Shown here: positions 40,747 to 49,507 of the stretch, one piece after another
Layout: each line of letters opens with the position of its first letter
Position numbering within the stretch: the first letter of the stretch is position 1
Assembly: GCA_965603205.1 (NCBI GenBank)
Contig: CBFDCC010000013.1
Location: forward strand, 1 to 64,000
Direction of reading: 5' to 3'
Length of the DNA stretch: 64,000 nt
Source: Temperatibacter sp965603205
GTDB lineage: Bacteria > Pseudomonadota > Alphaproteobacteria > Sphingomonadales > Kordiimonadaceae
The notes under the pieces: model-generated
The model's database searches: none
What the model saw: the letters and a program-made list of their open reading frames with translations, nothing else
Told to the model about the DNA's origin: nothing
Position numbers and translations under genes: made by a program

Positions 40747-43341
40747 TTAATCAGCGAGGTTAGGTCGCAGGTTCCTAGTGGCTTCATCAATCGACAGTCC
40801 ACTACGTTTTGCGTAATCCTCTAGTTGGTCCTTACCGATTTTGCCAACACCGAAATATTTAGCCTTAGGATGCCCGAAATAGAAACCAGACACCGCCGCC
40901 GTTGGCAGCATAGCGTAACTATCAGTCAGTGTGATATCAGTTGCTTTTGTCGCACCTAGCAGATCAAACAGCTTAGTCTTCATGCTGTGATCAGGACAGG
41001 CTGGATAGCCGGGCGCTGGGCGTATGCCTTGATAACGCTCTTTAATCAGGTCTTCGTTGCTAAGGCTTTCATCAGCGGCGTGACCCCAGAATTCAGTCCT
41101 GACACGTTGATGCATACGCTCTGCAAAGGCTTCGGCGAGGCGATCAGCCAGTGCCTTAAGCATGATCTCGCTATAATCATCATGGGCAGCCTTGAACCGT
41201 TCCACATGTTCATCAATACCAATACCAGCCGTTACGGCAAAACCACCAATATAGTCGCCACTAGGCGCGATGAAATCAGCAAGACAATCATTTGCGCGAC
41301 CTGCACGTTTACTCACCTGTTGGCGCAAACAATGTAGCGTGGTGTCATTATCATCAAGAATGATATCATCACCTTCAGCGTGGGCTGGCCAGAAACCAAT
41401 CACAGCCTTAGCCGTTAACCATTTTTCATCAATGATCTGCTTTAGCATCGCTTTGGCGTCAGCAAATAGATTGCGCGCGCTCTCGCCGACAATCTTATCA
41501 TCTAGAATCTTTGGATAAGTACCTGCAAGCTCCCACGTGCGGAAGAAAGGCGTCCAATCAATGGTTTCAGCTAGCTCAGCGAGTGAATAATCATCAAAGA
41601 CCTTAGTACCCGTGAATGTAGGTTCAACCGGTGCAAACTCAAACTTCTCTTTATTGGCGCGTGCCTCAGCAAGCGATGCAAGGCGTTGACCTTTAGGATT
41701 AGCTAAACGCTTCTCGCGAATATCATCATACTCGGCTCTGATCTCGGCCTTATATTCATCAGCGTGACCTTCTACGCTCAGCAACTGCGATGCTACGCCT
41801 ACAGCGCGTGAGGCATCGAGCACATAAACAACGGGACCTGAATAATTAGGGGCTATTTTTACCGCTGTATGGACCTTGGATGTGGTCGCGCCGCCAATCA
41901 TGATAGGTACATCAAGACCCACGCGTTCCATCTCAGCCCCCACCGTACACATCTCGTCGAGGGACGGTGTGATCAACCCTGACAGACCAACAATATCAGC
42001 GTTATGATCTTTAGCAGCTTGGATAATAGTCGCCCAAGGCACCATCACGCCCAGATCAATAACTTCATAGTTATTACATTGCAGCACAACACCAACGATG
42101 TTTTTGCCAATGTCATGCACGTCACCTTTAACGGTGGCCATGACGATCTTACCCTTGGCAGATGCACCCTCTTCTTTTTCCGCATCAATGAACGGATTAA
42201 GATGATTAACCGCCTGTTTCATCACACGGGCAGATTTCACCACCTGCGGCAAGAACATCTCGCCAGAACCAAATAGATCGCCAACCACATTCATACCATC
42301 CATCAGTGGGCCTTCGATCACCTCAATAGGGCGATCAAGCTCTAGACGAGCCGCCTCGGCGTCCTCAACGATATAGTCTGTGATACCCTTCACCAATGCG
42401 TGTTCAATACGCTTGGCAACAGGTTGTTCACGCCATGACAGGTCTTCTTTGCGTTCTTTAGCCTTACCTTGGTAATCCCCTGCCACATCAAGCAGGCGCT
42501 CAGTCGCATCACTGCGGCGGTTTAGGATCACATCTTCAACCCGCTCGCGCAGGTCATCAGGGATATCACTATAAACCGTTAACTGACCTGCGTTAACGAT
42601 ACCCATATCCATGCCAGCCTTAATAGCGTGATACAGGAACACACTGTGCATAGCCTCTCGCACAGGATTATTACCACGGAAAGAGAAACTGATATTAGAA
42701 ACACCACCCGACACTTTACAATGTGGTAGCTTTTCTTTGATCATACGTGTGGCTTCGATAAAGTTGACGCCGTAGGGGTCATGCTCTTCAATACCTGTCG
42801 CCACGGCAAATATATTAGGGTCAAAGATAATATCTTCTGGCGGGAAGCCAACTTCATTAACCAAAATATCATAAGACATCTTACAAATATCAAATTTGCG
42901 CTCAATAGTGTCTGCCTGCCCATCTTCATCAAAGGCCATAACAACCACAGCAGCACCGTAACGCAGTATCTTACGCGCCTGCTCAATAAAGGGCTCTTTG
43001 CCCTCTTTCATAGAGATTGAGTTAACAACCGCTTTACCCTGAATACATTTTAGCCCTGTCTCGATCACTGACCATTTTGAGCTATCCACCATGATCGGCA
43101 CACGGGCGATATCTGGCTCGGACGCTATGAGCTTGAGGAATGTTTCCATCGCTTCTTCGGCGTCGAGCATGGCATCATCAAAGTTAATATCAATAATCTG
43201 TGCGCCACCTTCTACTTGGTCGCGAGCAATGGCTAAGGCTTCATCATACTGGCCTTCATAGATCAGTTTTTTGAACTTTGCGGAACCGGCAACGTTGGTA
43301 CGTTCACCGACGTTAATAAATTGTGCTGTTGACTGACTCAT
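40747..43341 (-). CDS. metH: Methionine synthase, cobalamin-dependent, C-terminal part (folate, B12 and activation domains)
   Basis: The 864-residue protein carries the last three MetH modules. The pterin-binding domain (about 5-290) starts FINVGERTNVAGSAKFK. The B12 cap and Rossmann domains (about 320-540) hold the DxHxxG motif KGDVHDIGKNIVGVVLQC, with the His that ligates cobalt. The activation domain (about 570-864) has RIRPAPGYPACPDHS. It moves methyl from methyl-THF to B12 to homocysteine together with the preceding gene, eight bases away. Split MetH is known in several alphaproteobacteria. Confidence 0.96.
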   Translation of the reverse strand: MSQSTAQFINVGERTNVAGSAKFKKLIYEGQYDEALAIARDQVEGGAQIIDINFDDAMLDAEEAMETFLKLIASEPDIARVPIMVDSSKWSVIETGLKCIQGKAVVNSISMKEGKEPFIEQARKILRYGAAVVVMAFDEDGQADTIERKFDICKMSYDILVNEVGFPPEDIIFDPNIFAVATGIEEHDPYGVNFIEATRMIKEKLPHCKVSGGVSNISFSFRGNNPVREAMHSVFLYHAIKAGMDMGIVNAGQLTVYSDIPDDLRERVEDVILNRRSDATERLLDVAGDYQGKAKERKEDLSWREQPVAKRIEHALVKGITDYIVEDAEAARLELDRPIEVIEGPLMDGMNVVGDLFGSGEMFLPQVVKSARVMKQAVNHLNPFIDAEKEEGASAKGKIVMATVKGDVHDIGKNIVGVVLQCNNYEVIDLGVMVPWATIIQAAKDHNADIVGLSGLITPSLDEMCTVGAEMERVGLDVPIMIGGATTSKVHTAVKIAPNYSGPVVYVLDASRAVGVASQLLSVEGHADEYKAEIRAEYDDIREKRLANPKGQRLASLAEARANKEKFEFAPVEPTFTGTKVFDDYSLAELAETIDWTPFFRTWELAGTYPKILDDKIVGESARNLFADAKAMLKQIIDEKWLTAKAVIGFWPAHAEGDDIILDDNDTTLHCLRQQVSKRAGRANDCLADFIAPSGDYIGGFAVTAGIGIDEHVERFKAAHDDYSEIMLKALADRLAEAFAERMHQRVRTEFWGHAADESLSNEDLIKERYQGIRPAPGYPACPDHSMKTKLFDLLGATKATDITLTDSYAMLPTAAVSGFYFGHPKAKYFGVGKIGKDQLEDYAKRSGLSIDEATRNLRPNLAD

Positions 43342-43349
43342 GACGTTTT

Positions 43350-44423
43350 CTATTCCGCTGCATTAATAATTGTGATTGGCTCTAGGCCTGAAAGATGCAT
43401 GGCAGGCTTCACCTCAGGGATGATACGTGGCTTAATACCTTCCACGGCTTTGACAATCGCTGCAATATGATCTGGCGTGGTGCCGCAGCAACCGCCTGTC
43501 ATATTCAGCAGACCTTCCTCAGCCCATCCACGCAGATGCTCAGCAGTCATTTCTGGTGTTTCATCATATTCACCCATCTCGTTAGGCAATCCCGCATTAG
43601 GATAAACACAAACATTAGTATCGGCAATTTCTGCCAGCGCCACAGCGTGTGGCCGTAAATGCTCCGCGCCAAAAGCACAGTTAAGCCCTATGGAGAATGG
43701 CTTAGAGTGGCGAATACTATACCAAAATGCCTCAACCGTTTGACCCGACAAATTACGCCCTGACATATCCGTAACCGTGCCAGACATCATGATAGGCAGT
43801 TTAAAACCAAGTGCGTCAAAGGCATCTTCCGCAGCAAAGATAGCCGCCTTACTATTCAGCGTATCAAACACTGTCTCAATAAGGATAATATCAACACCGC
43901 CTTCAATCAATGCATCAATCTGCTCGCGGTAGGCGCCCTTGACTTGATCGAATGTCACCGAGCGATATCCAGGGTTATCAACATCAGGTGACACCGAAAG
44001 CGATTGGTTCATTGGCCCGATTGATCCTGCCACAAAACGTGGTTTACTAGGGTCTTTGAGCGCATATTCATCGGCAACTTCGCGGGCGATGCGCGCAGCG
44101 GCTAGATTGATATCACGGGTGATCGCTTCGGCTTGATAATCGGCCTGTGATATTGTCGTGCTGTTAAAACTGTTAGTCTCAATAATATCAGCGCCAGCAT
44201 CTAAGAACATGCGGTGGATTTTTTTAATCACCTCAGGATAGCTAACAGACAAGATATCATTGTTGCCGCGTAGATCACACGGCCAGTCTTTATACTGTGC
44301 CCCACGAAAATCATCTTCAGTTAAACCTTCACGTTGCAACATGGTGCCCATAGCGCCATCTATTACAACGATGCGCTCGCTCACGGCAGCATAAAGCGCG
44401 TCTATTCTTTGGGATCTATTCAT
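43350..44423 (-). CDS. metH: Methionine synthase, homocysteine-binding part
   Basis: The 357-residue protein is the first MetH module, a homocysteine S-methyltransferase barrel. The Zn-binding Cys residues are in IGLNCAFGAEHL and MTGGCCGTTPDHIAA, and the N-terminus has VIDGAMGTMLQREGL. Homocysteine binds to Zn here and takes the methyl group from B12. The start follows the metF stop by three bases, and the second MetH gene follows by eight, so the order is metF-metH1-metH2. Confidence 0.95.
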   Translation of the reverse strand: MNRSQRIDALYAAVSERIVVIDGAMGTMLQREGLTEDDFRGAQYKDWPCDLRGNNDILSVSYPEVIKKIHRMFLDAGADIIETNSFNSTTISQADYQAEAITRDINLAAARIAREVADEYALKDPSKPRFVAGSIGPMNQSLSVSPDVDNPGYRSVTFDQVKGAYREQIDALIEGGVDIILIETVFDTLNSKAAIFAAEDAFDALGFKLPIMMSGTVTDMSGRNLSGQTVEAFWYSIRHSKPFSIGLNCAFGAEHLRPHAVALAEIADTNVCVYPNAGLPNEMGEYDETPEMTAEHLRGWAEEGLLNMTGGCCGTTPDHIAAIVKAVEGIKPRIIPEVKPAMHLSGLEPITIINAAE

Positions 44424-44426
44424 GGT

Positions 44427-45341
44427 CTAAGCTTTCTGTGAAACTGGACGCTTGCCGAGCATATGACAGATAGCCATCGTCAGTTCAGAGCGATTAAGGG
44501 TATAAATATGGAAATCATTGACGCCGCCAGCATGTAGCTTTCGACATAATTCATTGGTAACAGAGGCTGCAATCAATTGGCGTGTTTGTGGATGATCGTC
44601 TAACCCTTCAAACAGATCACCCATCCACGCAGGAATAGATGTGCCGCATTTAGCCGCAAAGCCTTTAAGCGATTTAAAATTACTCATGGGCAAAATACCG
44701 GGGATAATGGGTACATTGATACCAAAGCTGTGACAGTGATCAAGAAAACGAAAATATTGATCAGCCTCACAAAAGCTTTGAGTGATCGCCCTGCTGGCAC
44801 CTGCATCAACTTTGCGTTTTAGATTATCTAGATCAGCCGCCAAATTTGGGCTGTCTGGGTGAATTTCGGGATAAGCGGCAACAGATATATCAAAGTCACC
44901 TATCTTTTTAATACCCGCCACTAAATCAGCTGCATTGGTGTAGCCATCAGGGTGCGGTGTATATTTATCCTCGCCGTCAGGGGCGTCACCACGTAGCGCC
45001 ACAATTTTGCGCACACCTATATCCCAATAATTTTGTACAATTTCATCAATCTCAGACTTTGACGCGCCAACACATGTCAGATGCGCTGCTGGTTTCATGC
45101 TGGTTTCATCCAAAATACGTTTAACAGTATTATGGGTACGTTCACGGGTCGAGCCACCTGCACCATATGTAACAGATACAAAACTAGCCCCTAAACTCTC
45201 AAGTTTTTGAATGCTATTCCACAATGTTTCTTCCATTTTTTCTGAACTGGGCGGAAAAAACTCAAAAGAAATATTCACATCCTTAACAGGATCCGCGAAC
45301 AATGATGGGGACATGCCCTTGATTAAATCAATCTTACTCAT
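44427..45341 (-). CDS. metF: 5,10-methylenetetrahydrofolate reductase
   Basis: From ATG 45341 (GGAG seven bases before) it has 304 residues. A start at 45359 would overlap the upstream gene by 17 bases and lacks a ribosome site. Landmarks are ISFEFFPPSSEKMEETLW, FVSVTYGAGGSTRERT and CVGASKSEIDEI, with RKIVALRGDAP at the FAD site. It makes methyl-THF for MetH and lies in the same operon. Confidence 0.95.
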   Translation of the reverse strand: MSKIDLIKGMSPSLFADPVKDVNISFEFFPPSSEKMEETLWNSIQKLESLGASFVSVTYGAGGSTRERTHNTVKRILDETSMKPAAHLTCVGASKSEIDEIVQNYWDIGVRKIVALRGDAPDGEDKYTPHPDGYTNAADLVAGIKKIGDFDISVAAYPEIHPDSPNLAADLDNLKRKVDAGASRAITQSFCEADQYFRFLDHCHSFGINVPIIPGILPMSNFKSLKGFAAKCGTSIPAWMGDLFEGLDDHPQTRQLIAASVTNELCRKLHAGGVNDFHIYTLNRSELTMAICHMLGKRPVSQKA

Positions 45342-45342
45342 C

Positions 45343-46287
45343 TTAAAACTCCAAACCACGCGTTGGCGTCTTTACCAGTCGCCATACGGTTACTTTTAAC
45401 ACATCACCCTCAAGATGACGTACATCTTCTACTTCTAGGCCTGTTGATTTTGCCCATCCTGCAACTTCTGCTTCGCCAAAACCAAGACGGCGGTGTGCGT
45501 GATCATCGCGTAAATATTCAAGATCATGAGGCGCAAAATCAGCGATGAGGACGGCACCGCCATCTTTTAACACTTTAGCTGTTTCTCTAATTGCTTGTAA
45601 TGGCTCGTCGCTGAAATGTAGGACCTGATGAAAAATGACAAGGTCCTGACTGGCCTTGTCAACGGGCAATGTATACATATCGCCTTGACGTAACTTACAG
45701 TCAATATTTTTAGCGCTCAGGCTTTCCTGTGCTACCGACAGCATCTCACGTGATAGATCAATACCAAGAGCCTCATCGGCAACACCATGAAATAGCTCTA
45801 TCATCCGACCTGTGCCTGTGCCCACATCAAGAATGGATGCCTTACGCTCTGGACCTGCCATAGCAAGCAAAGCATCCTCAACAACATTCTCATCAACATA
45901 CAGCGATCTAATGCCGTCCCATTTATCGGCATTCTCTCGGAAATACGACTGTGCTATCTCTGCGCGTTCTGCCCTAATGGTTTCCAAACGGCTTAGATCA
46001 CGATCGAAATCATCCGCATCACCATTAATATATTTAAGTAGATCATTAACGATTTGACGATGGGTGCCACTATCAACAAGGCGGTAAAAAACCCATGTAC
46101 CTTCCCTAAAGCGCGACAAGATGCCAGCCTCTACCATTAATTTTAAATGCCGTGATACCCGTGGTTGGCTTTGACGCAAGATTTGCACTAATTCACTAAC
46201 CGTCAGTTCGCCATGCCCCAACAAGCCTAATATGCGCAAGCGTGTGGTCTCGCCGGCTGCTTTTAGAACTGATAATATAACATCCAT
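45343..46287 (-). CDS. ArsR-type regulator fused to SAM-dependent methyltransferase
   Basis: From ATG 46287 it has 314 residues. An ArsR winged helix (about 5-85; ETTRLRILGLLGHGELTVS, SQPRVSRHLKLMVEAGIL) is joined to a class I methyltransferase (about 130-300; SILDVGTGTGRMIELFHG, LVIFHQVLHFSDEP). This fusion upstream of metF/metH is common in Alphaproteobacteria and probably senses SAM or SAH, as the ArsR-family SahR regulators of the methionine cycle do. Its stop is followed by metF one base later. No metal-binding Cys motif is seen. Confidence 0.88.
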   Translation of the reverse strand: MDVILSVLKAAGETTRLRILGLLGHGELTVSELVQILRQSQPRVSRHLKLMVEAGILSRFREGTWVFYRLVDSGTHRQIVNDLLKYINGDADDFDRDLSRLETIRAERAEIAQSYFRENADKWDGIRSLYVDENVVEDALLAMAGPERKASILDVGTGTGRMIELFHGVADEALGIDLSREMLSVAQESLSAKNIDCKLRQGDMYTLPVDKASQDLVIFHQVLHFSDEPLQAIRETAKVLKDGGAVLIADFAPHDLEYLRDDHAHRRLGFGEAEVAGWAKSTGLEVEDVRHLEGDVLKVTVWRLVKTPTRGLEF

Positions 46288-46342
46288 TTTTATTGCCCAT
46301 ATTAAGAATAGCGCAGAATCACACGGCACCTTGCGATTAAGG

Positions 46343-46362
46343 ATATAAACATATCTTTATAT
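46343..46362 (-). promoter_or_regulatory. Candidate ArsR-type operator upstream of the methionine operon
   Basis: A perfect dyad of 7-bp arms ATATAAA/TTTATAT around CATATC lies 56 bases upstream of the ArsR-methyltransferase start. ArsR regulators bind A+T-rich dyads of this size at their own promoters. Autoregulation of the ArsR/metF/metH unit is likely. Confidence 0.5.
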
Positions 46363-46538
46363 ATAGTAAAGAAAAGATTTGTTTTTCGGGGAATAAGTAT
46401 ATTCATCATTATGAATAACTAATCTGCTACTTTACTTTTCTTTAGTTGTTTTAGGCTATATATTCGTCTATTTAGCGTATTTAATTATTTAGTAACATTA
46501 AAACTAAGATAACTATTGGTAAATATAACTTGGACAGC

Positions 46539-47309
46539 ATGATGACTATACTATCGAAAAAATTTAAAATCATCTTAACACTCTGCTGCATAACACTGCT
46601 TGGTGCTTGCGCTTCAACACGCACGTCTACAGGCGAGATTAATGACCCCTTGGAAAGTATTAACAGACCAATTTTTGCCTTTAACTCTGCTATTGATAAA
46701 GCCATCCTATCCCCAGCGTCTAAAGTCTACGCTGAGAATGTACCAAAACCAGTTAAAAAGGGCATCCGTAACTTCATAAGGAATTTACGTGAACCTTGGA
46801 CCTTTATAAATGATCTGCTGCAATTTAAATTTGAGCGCGCAGGTGCTACTTTCAGCCGCTTTGCCATTAACACCACCTTTGGTATTGGCGGGCTGTGGAA
46901 TGTAGCTAAAAAGGCTGGGATCGAGCGTCACAAAGAAGATTTTGGCCAAACATTGGCTACTTGGGGCGTTAAGGGTGGCCCATATCTTGTTCTACCAATT
47001 TTTGGTCCTAGCACCGTACGCGGCGCAGTGGGGACCGGCGTTGAATTTTTCGCTGAACCTGTTGGGTATTACGCTGATAAAAAAAACAAAGAGATGTGGA
47101 ATTATGGCCGTGTCCTCATGGATAAATTCACAACACGTGTAGAATTCCGCGAAGCGTTGGATAATATGTACCGCGAAAAGGATACTTATATCTTTGCCCG
47201 CACTGCCTATTTGCAATCTCGCGCCTATGACATCCGCGACGGCGCCCCTGCACCTATGTCTGATGAAGATGATATATTTGATTTTGAAGATGAGGACGAG
47301 GGTCAGTAA
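46539..47309 (+). CDS. mlaA: MlaA (VacJ) family outer-membrane lipoprotein
   Basis: From the ATG at 46539 it has 256 residues. A lipoprotein signal ends in LLGACAS with the lipidated Cys. MlaA landmarks are NDPLESINRPIFAFN, VPKPVKKGIRNFIRNLREP, FGIGGLWNVAKKAGI, DFGQTLATWGVKGGPYLVLP and FGPSTVRGAVG. It removes mislocalised phospholipids from the outer leaflet, passing them to the MlaBCDEF system, none of which is nearby. The C-terminus is highly acidic. Confidence 0.95.
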   Translation: MMTILSKKFKIILTLCCITLLGACASTRTSTGEINDPLESINRPIFAFNSAIDKAILSPASKVYAENVPKPVKKGIRNFIRNLREPWTFINDLLQFKFERAGATFSRFAINTTFGIGGLWNVAKKAGIERHKEDFGQTLATWGVKGGPYLVLPIFGPSTVRGAVGTGVEFFAEPVGYYADKKNKEMWNYGRVLMDKFTTRVEFREALDNMYREKDTYIFARTAYLQSRAYDIRDGAPAPMSDEDDIFDFEDEDEGQ

Positions 47310-47341
47310 ATTCTCCTAGGCCGATCATCCCACCACACACC

Positions 47342-47400
47342 GTCATCCCGTGCTCTGCCCATATATTATGGTCAGGTTACGACACGGGATCCAGAATCCA
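47342..47400. repeat. Palindromic intergenic repeat, copy A
   Basis: The sequence CGTCATCCCGTGCTC through ACACGGGATCCAGAA is a dyad repeat of the kind dispersed between genes in many alphaproteobacteria (CCCGTG/CACGGG arms). It is close to the reverse complement of copy B at 48396-48447, differing mostly in the loop. Confidence 0.75.
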
Positions 47401-47547
47401 ACAAAGACGCGTAGCGACAAATGCAGTTCAAAAAACCGTTTTATCTATTCAGCAATTACATGTAGGCTTCTCAAAGCTCTCGCATGACGCTACTGTATTT
47501 CATAGTCGTGCGTGTTGCACTTAAATGCTCGTGATGGGAGAGGTGTG

Positions 47548-48348
47548 ATGAAGCTGTGGGCTAAAATAAAAGATCAGAAAAGTAAGATTATAAAATCCAT
47601 TATCTATATCGTGGCGATACTGTCATTGGTGAATGTATTGTTTATTGGCCAGCATCTACGCAATGATATGGGCGGGATTGGCAAAGGAATCGCTGGATAT
47701 TTTGATTTATCTTTTAGGTCCTTTATGGGGGCTGGATATCAAATAAATCAAGGGTATGGGCCGATTACAGAGCGTATACTGTTGTTGCCTAAAGAACACT
47801 TAAAAACAGCCCCTTTCTATTATCATAGAAATCACCGACAAAAGAGAATACCTCTATATTGTACAGCTGATACTATATTATCCGAAGGTGCCAAGTATGG
47901 TGATTGTAAAATCACTGGAGGCGGTGGCTTTTACGAATGCATGAACGCGGGGGGATGGTATCGTCCCAATTGTAGGGGGGTGGTATTACATCCTAGCTTA
48001 TGGGAAAATAAAATTTTGCGAGAACGCATAAAACAGTCCCTGTTTAAGGCTTGTGATTATTTACCTGATTTGTCCTATATTCAGAAAAAGGGTGAAGGGA
48101 TATTGCGTTTTGATCCATTAGCCCGTCCTATTCATAAAAACCAAGTAAAAATATATGTGAACCAAGTCAGTAGTTATTTGCATTTTGCCTCATGCGCCAA
48201 TGGCAAGACAAAAGTTACAGAGTTTAATGTTTTATTAAGTAACTTAGAATATTTGGGCCACGCTGCGATCAACCCTAATCACCATAGAAAAATTATTCGA
48301 ATTACTGCTGATGGCGGTGAAACAATCATTAAAGACTGGAAACAATAA
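47548..48348 (+). CDS. Hypothetical membrane-anchored protein flanked by repeats
   Basis: From ATG 47548 (GGGAGAGG before it) it has 266 residues. A transmembrane segment lies at about 15-34 (IIKSIIYIVAILSLVNVLFIG). The rest, with Cys in LYCTADTI, YGDCKI, YECMNA, RPNCRGV and FASCANG, is probably periplasmic and disulphide-stabilised. I recognise no family. Codon use looks different from its neighbours (GGGG and TTA rich), and it is bracketed by inverted repeats A and B, suggesting it may be a recent arrival. Confidence 0.6.
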   Translation: MKLWAKIKDQKSKIIKSIIYIVAILSLVNVLFIGQHLRNDMGGIGKGIAGYFDLSFRSFMGAGYQINQGYGPITERILLLPKEHLKTAPFYYHRNHRQKRIPLYCTADTILSEGAKYGDCKITGGGGFYECMNAGGWYRPNCRGVVLHPSLWENKILRERIKQSLFKACDYLPDLSYIQKKGEGILRFDPLARPIHKNQVKIYVNQVSSYLHFASCANGKTKVTEFNVLLSNLEYLGHAAINPNHHRKIIRITADGGETIIKDWKQ

Positions 48349-48395
48349 TGAAAGTCGCACAATTAGCCTAGCCTTGCTTCGTAGGCCTTATTTAT

Positions 48396-48478
48396 ATTCT
48401 GGACCCCGTGTCGTAACCTGCACTTTGTGCAGAGCACGGGGTGACGGAGGGGAAAGGCTACCCCTCCCATTTCGTCAC
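48396..48478. repeat. Palindromic intergenic repeat, copy B, with a second hairpin
   Basis: 48396-48447 matches the reverse complement of copy A (TTCTGGACCCCGTGTCGTAA and GCAGAGCACGGGGTGACGG). A further dyad, GGTGACG with CGTCACC and an inner AGGGG/CCCCT, spans 48439-48478. Confidence 0.75.
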
Positions 48479-48563
48479 CCCACACTTGAAGCAGGGCCTA
48501 TTGAAAGCCAAGTGTTTCAGCATTGTGTTTAATTTAGAAGCCTAGGCGTGGATACGACTGCAT

Positions 48564-48592
48564 ACTGGACCCCGCATCAAGTGCGGGATGAC
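48564..48592. repeat. Palindromic intergenic repeat, copy C
   Basis: ACTGGACCCCGCATCAAGT followed by GCGGGATGAC forms a hairpin, CCCGCA/TGCGGG. It shares the CTGGACCCCG and GGGATGAC ends with copies A and B and lies just before the end of the crotonase gene. Confidence 0.75.
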
Positions 48593-48616
48593 TATAGGTA
48601 GGACAATGTATAGAAT

Positions 48617-49381
48617 CTAACCAAACTTTGACCAGTCTGGCTTTCGCTTTTCCATGAAAGCAGACAACGCTTCTTTACACTCATCTGAATTAAGCGCCTC
48701 GGCAAAGGCGGTAGATTCTTTTATTACATACTCACGCAGCTGTGCAACATCGCCTCTCAGCAAACGCTTTGACGCTCTTATTGATGCCGGTGGCTTTGAC
48801 AGATATATCTCAGCTTTTGCTCTAGCTGCCGCTTCTAATGCGTCAGGCTCGACGACTGTGGTTGCGATACCAAAGTGATGTGCCTCAGTGCCATTAAGCG
48901 CGCGCCCCTCTAGAATTAGCTCAGCCGCGACAGTATGACCAAGCCTTGCTGGCAAGATCATTGACGAGCCAAATTCAGGTACAAGCGCAAGGTTAGTGAA
49001 AGGCATTTGCAGATGAGCACGCTCAGTCGCAATCACATGATCGCAGTGGAGCAACATCGTCACACCAATACCAATGGCAAAACCATCAACCGCCGCAACG
49101 ATAGGAAAGCTAGCCTTCACCATCGCCATCATAAAACGAGATACGGGTGCTTCCTCACCCACAGCAGGGTTTTGCAGAAAATCAGCGAGATCATTACCAG
49201 CCGTAAATACGCCGCCCACACCACAAATTATCACCGATCTAATTGCAGTATTGGCTTCAGCCGCCTCTAACGCGTCAGCCATATCAGCGTACATAGCAGC
49301 CGTTATGGCATTCTTCTTTTCCACACGGTTCATGCGAATAGTGATGATATTATTTTCAGTACTAACAACGATATCTGACAT
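48617..49381 (-). CDS. Crotonase-family protein (enoyl-CoA hydratase/isomerase)
   Basis: From ATG 49381 (AAGGA six bases before) it has 254 residues. Crotonase landmarks are VEKKNAITAAMYADMADAL, AGNDLADFL (oxyanion loop) and VDGFAIGIGVTMLLHCDH. At the two catalytic Glu positions of hydratases, the first reads Thr (GVTML) and the second is Glu (LVPEFGSS), the pattern of isomerase-like members. An acyl-CoA substrate is likely; the exact reaction is open. Confidence 0.88.
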   Translation of the reverse strand: MSDIVVSTENNIITIRMNRVEKKNAITAAMYADMADALEAAEANTAIRSVIICGVGGVFTAGNDLADFLQNPAVGEEAPVSRFMMAMVKASFPIVAAVDGFAIGIGVTMLLHCDHVIATERAHLQMPFTNLALVPEFGSSMILPARLGHTVAAELILEGRALNGTEAHHFGIATTVVEPDALEAAARAKAEIYLSKPPASIRASKRLLRGDVAQLREYVIKESTAFAEALNSDECKEALSAFMEKRKPDWSKFG

Positions 49382-49455
49382 TTTCATTCCTTAGTTAAAA
49401 TCTTAGTCACGATTTCATAAATTAACTAGACTTACAAGTCTAATATAGAAAGGGC

Positions 49456-49491
49456 ATAAAAAAGGCGACCACAGAAGGGCCGCCTTTTAAA
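49456..49491 (-). terminator. Terminator after ettA
   Basis: AAAAGGCG pairs with CGCCTTTT around a loop of about 14 bases. It lies between the ettA stop and the start of the crotonase gene, with A- and T-runs on both flanks. Confidence 0.75.
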
Positions 49492-49507
49492 ATATTGCTG
49501 ATGAATT

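Noticed and set aside
46288..46538. A SAM-II or SAH riboswitch before the methionine operon
   Set aside because: No conserved core of either class is readable; only the A+T-rich dyad is present.
46481..46705. A 74-codon minus-strand frame
   Set aside because: It is antisense to the signal region of mlaA and has no ribosome site.
47342..48592. CRISPR array
   Set aside because: The repeats are palindromic, unequal in spacing and few, and no cas gene is present.
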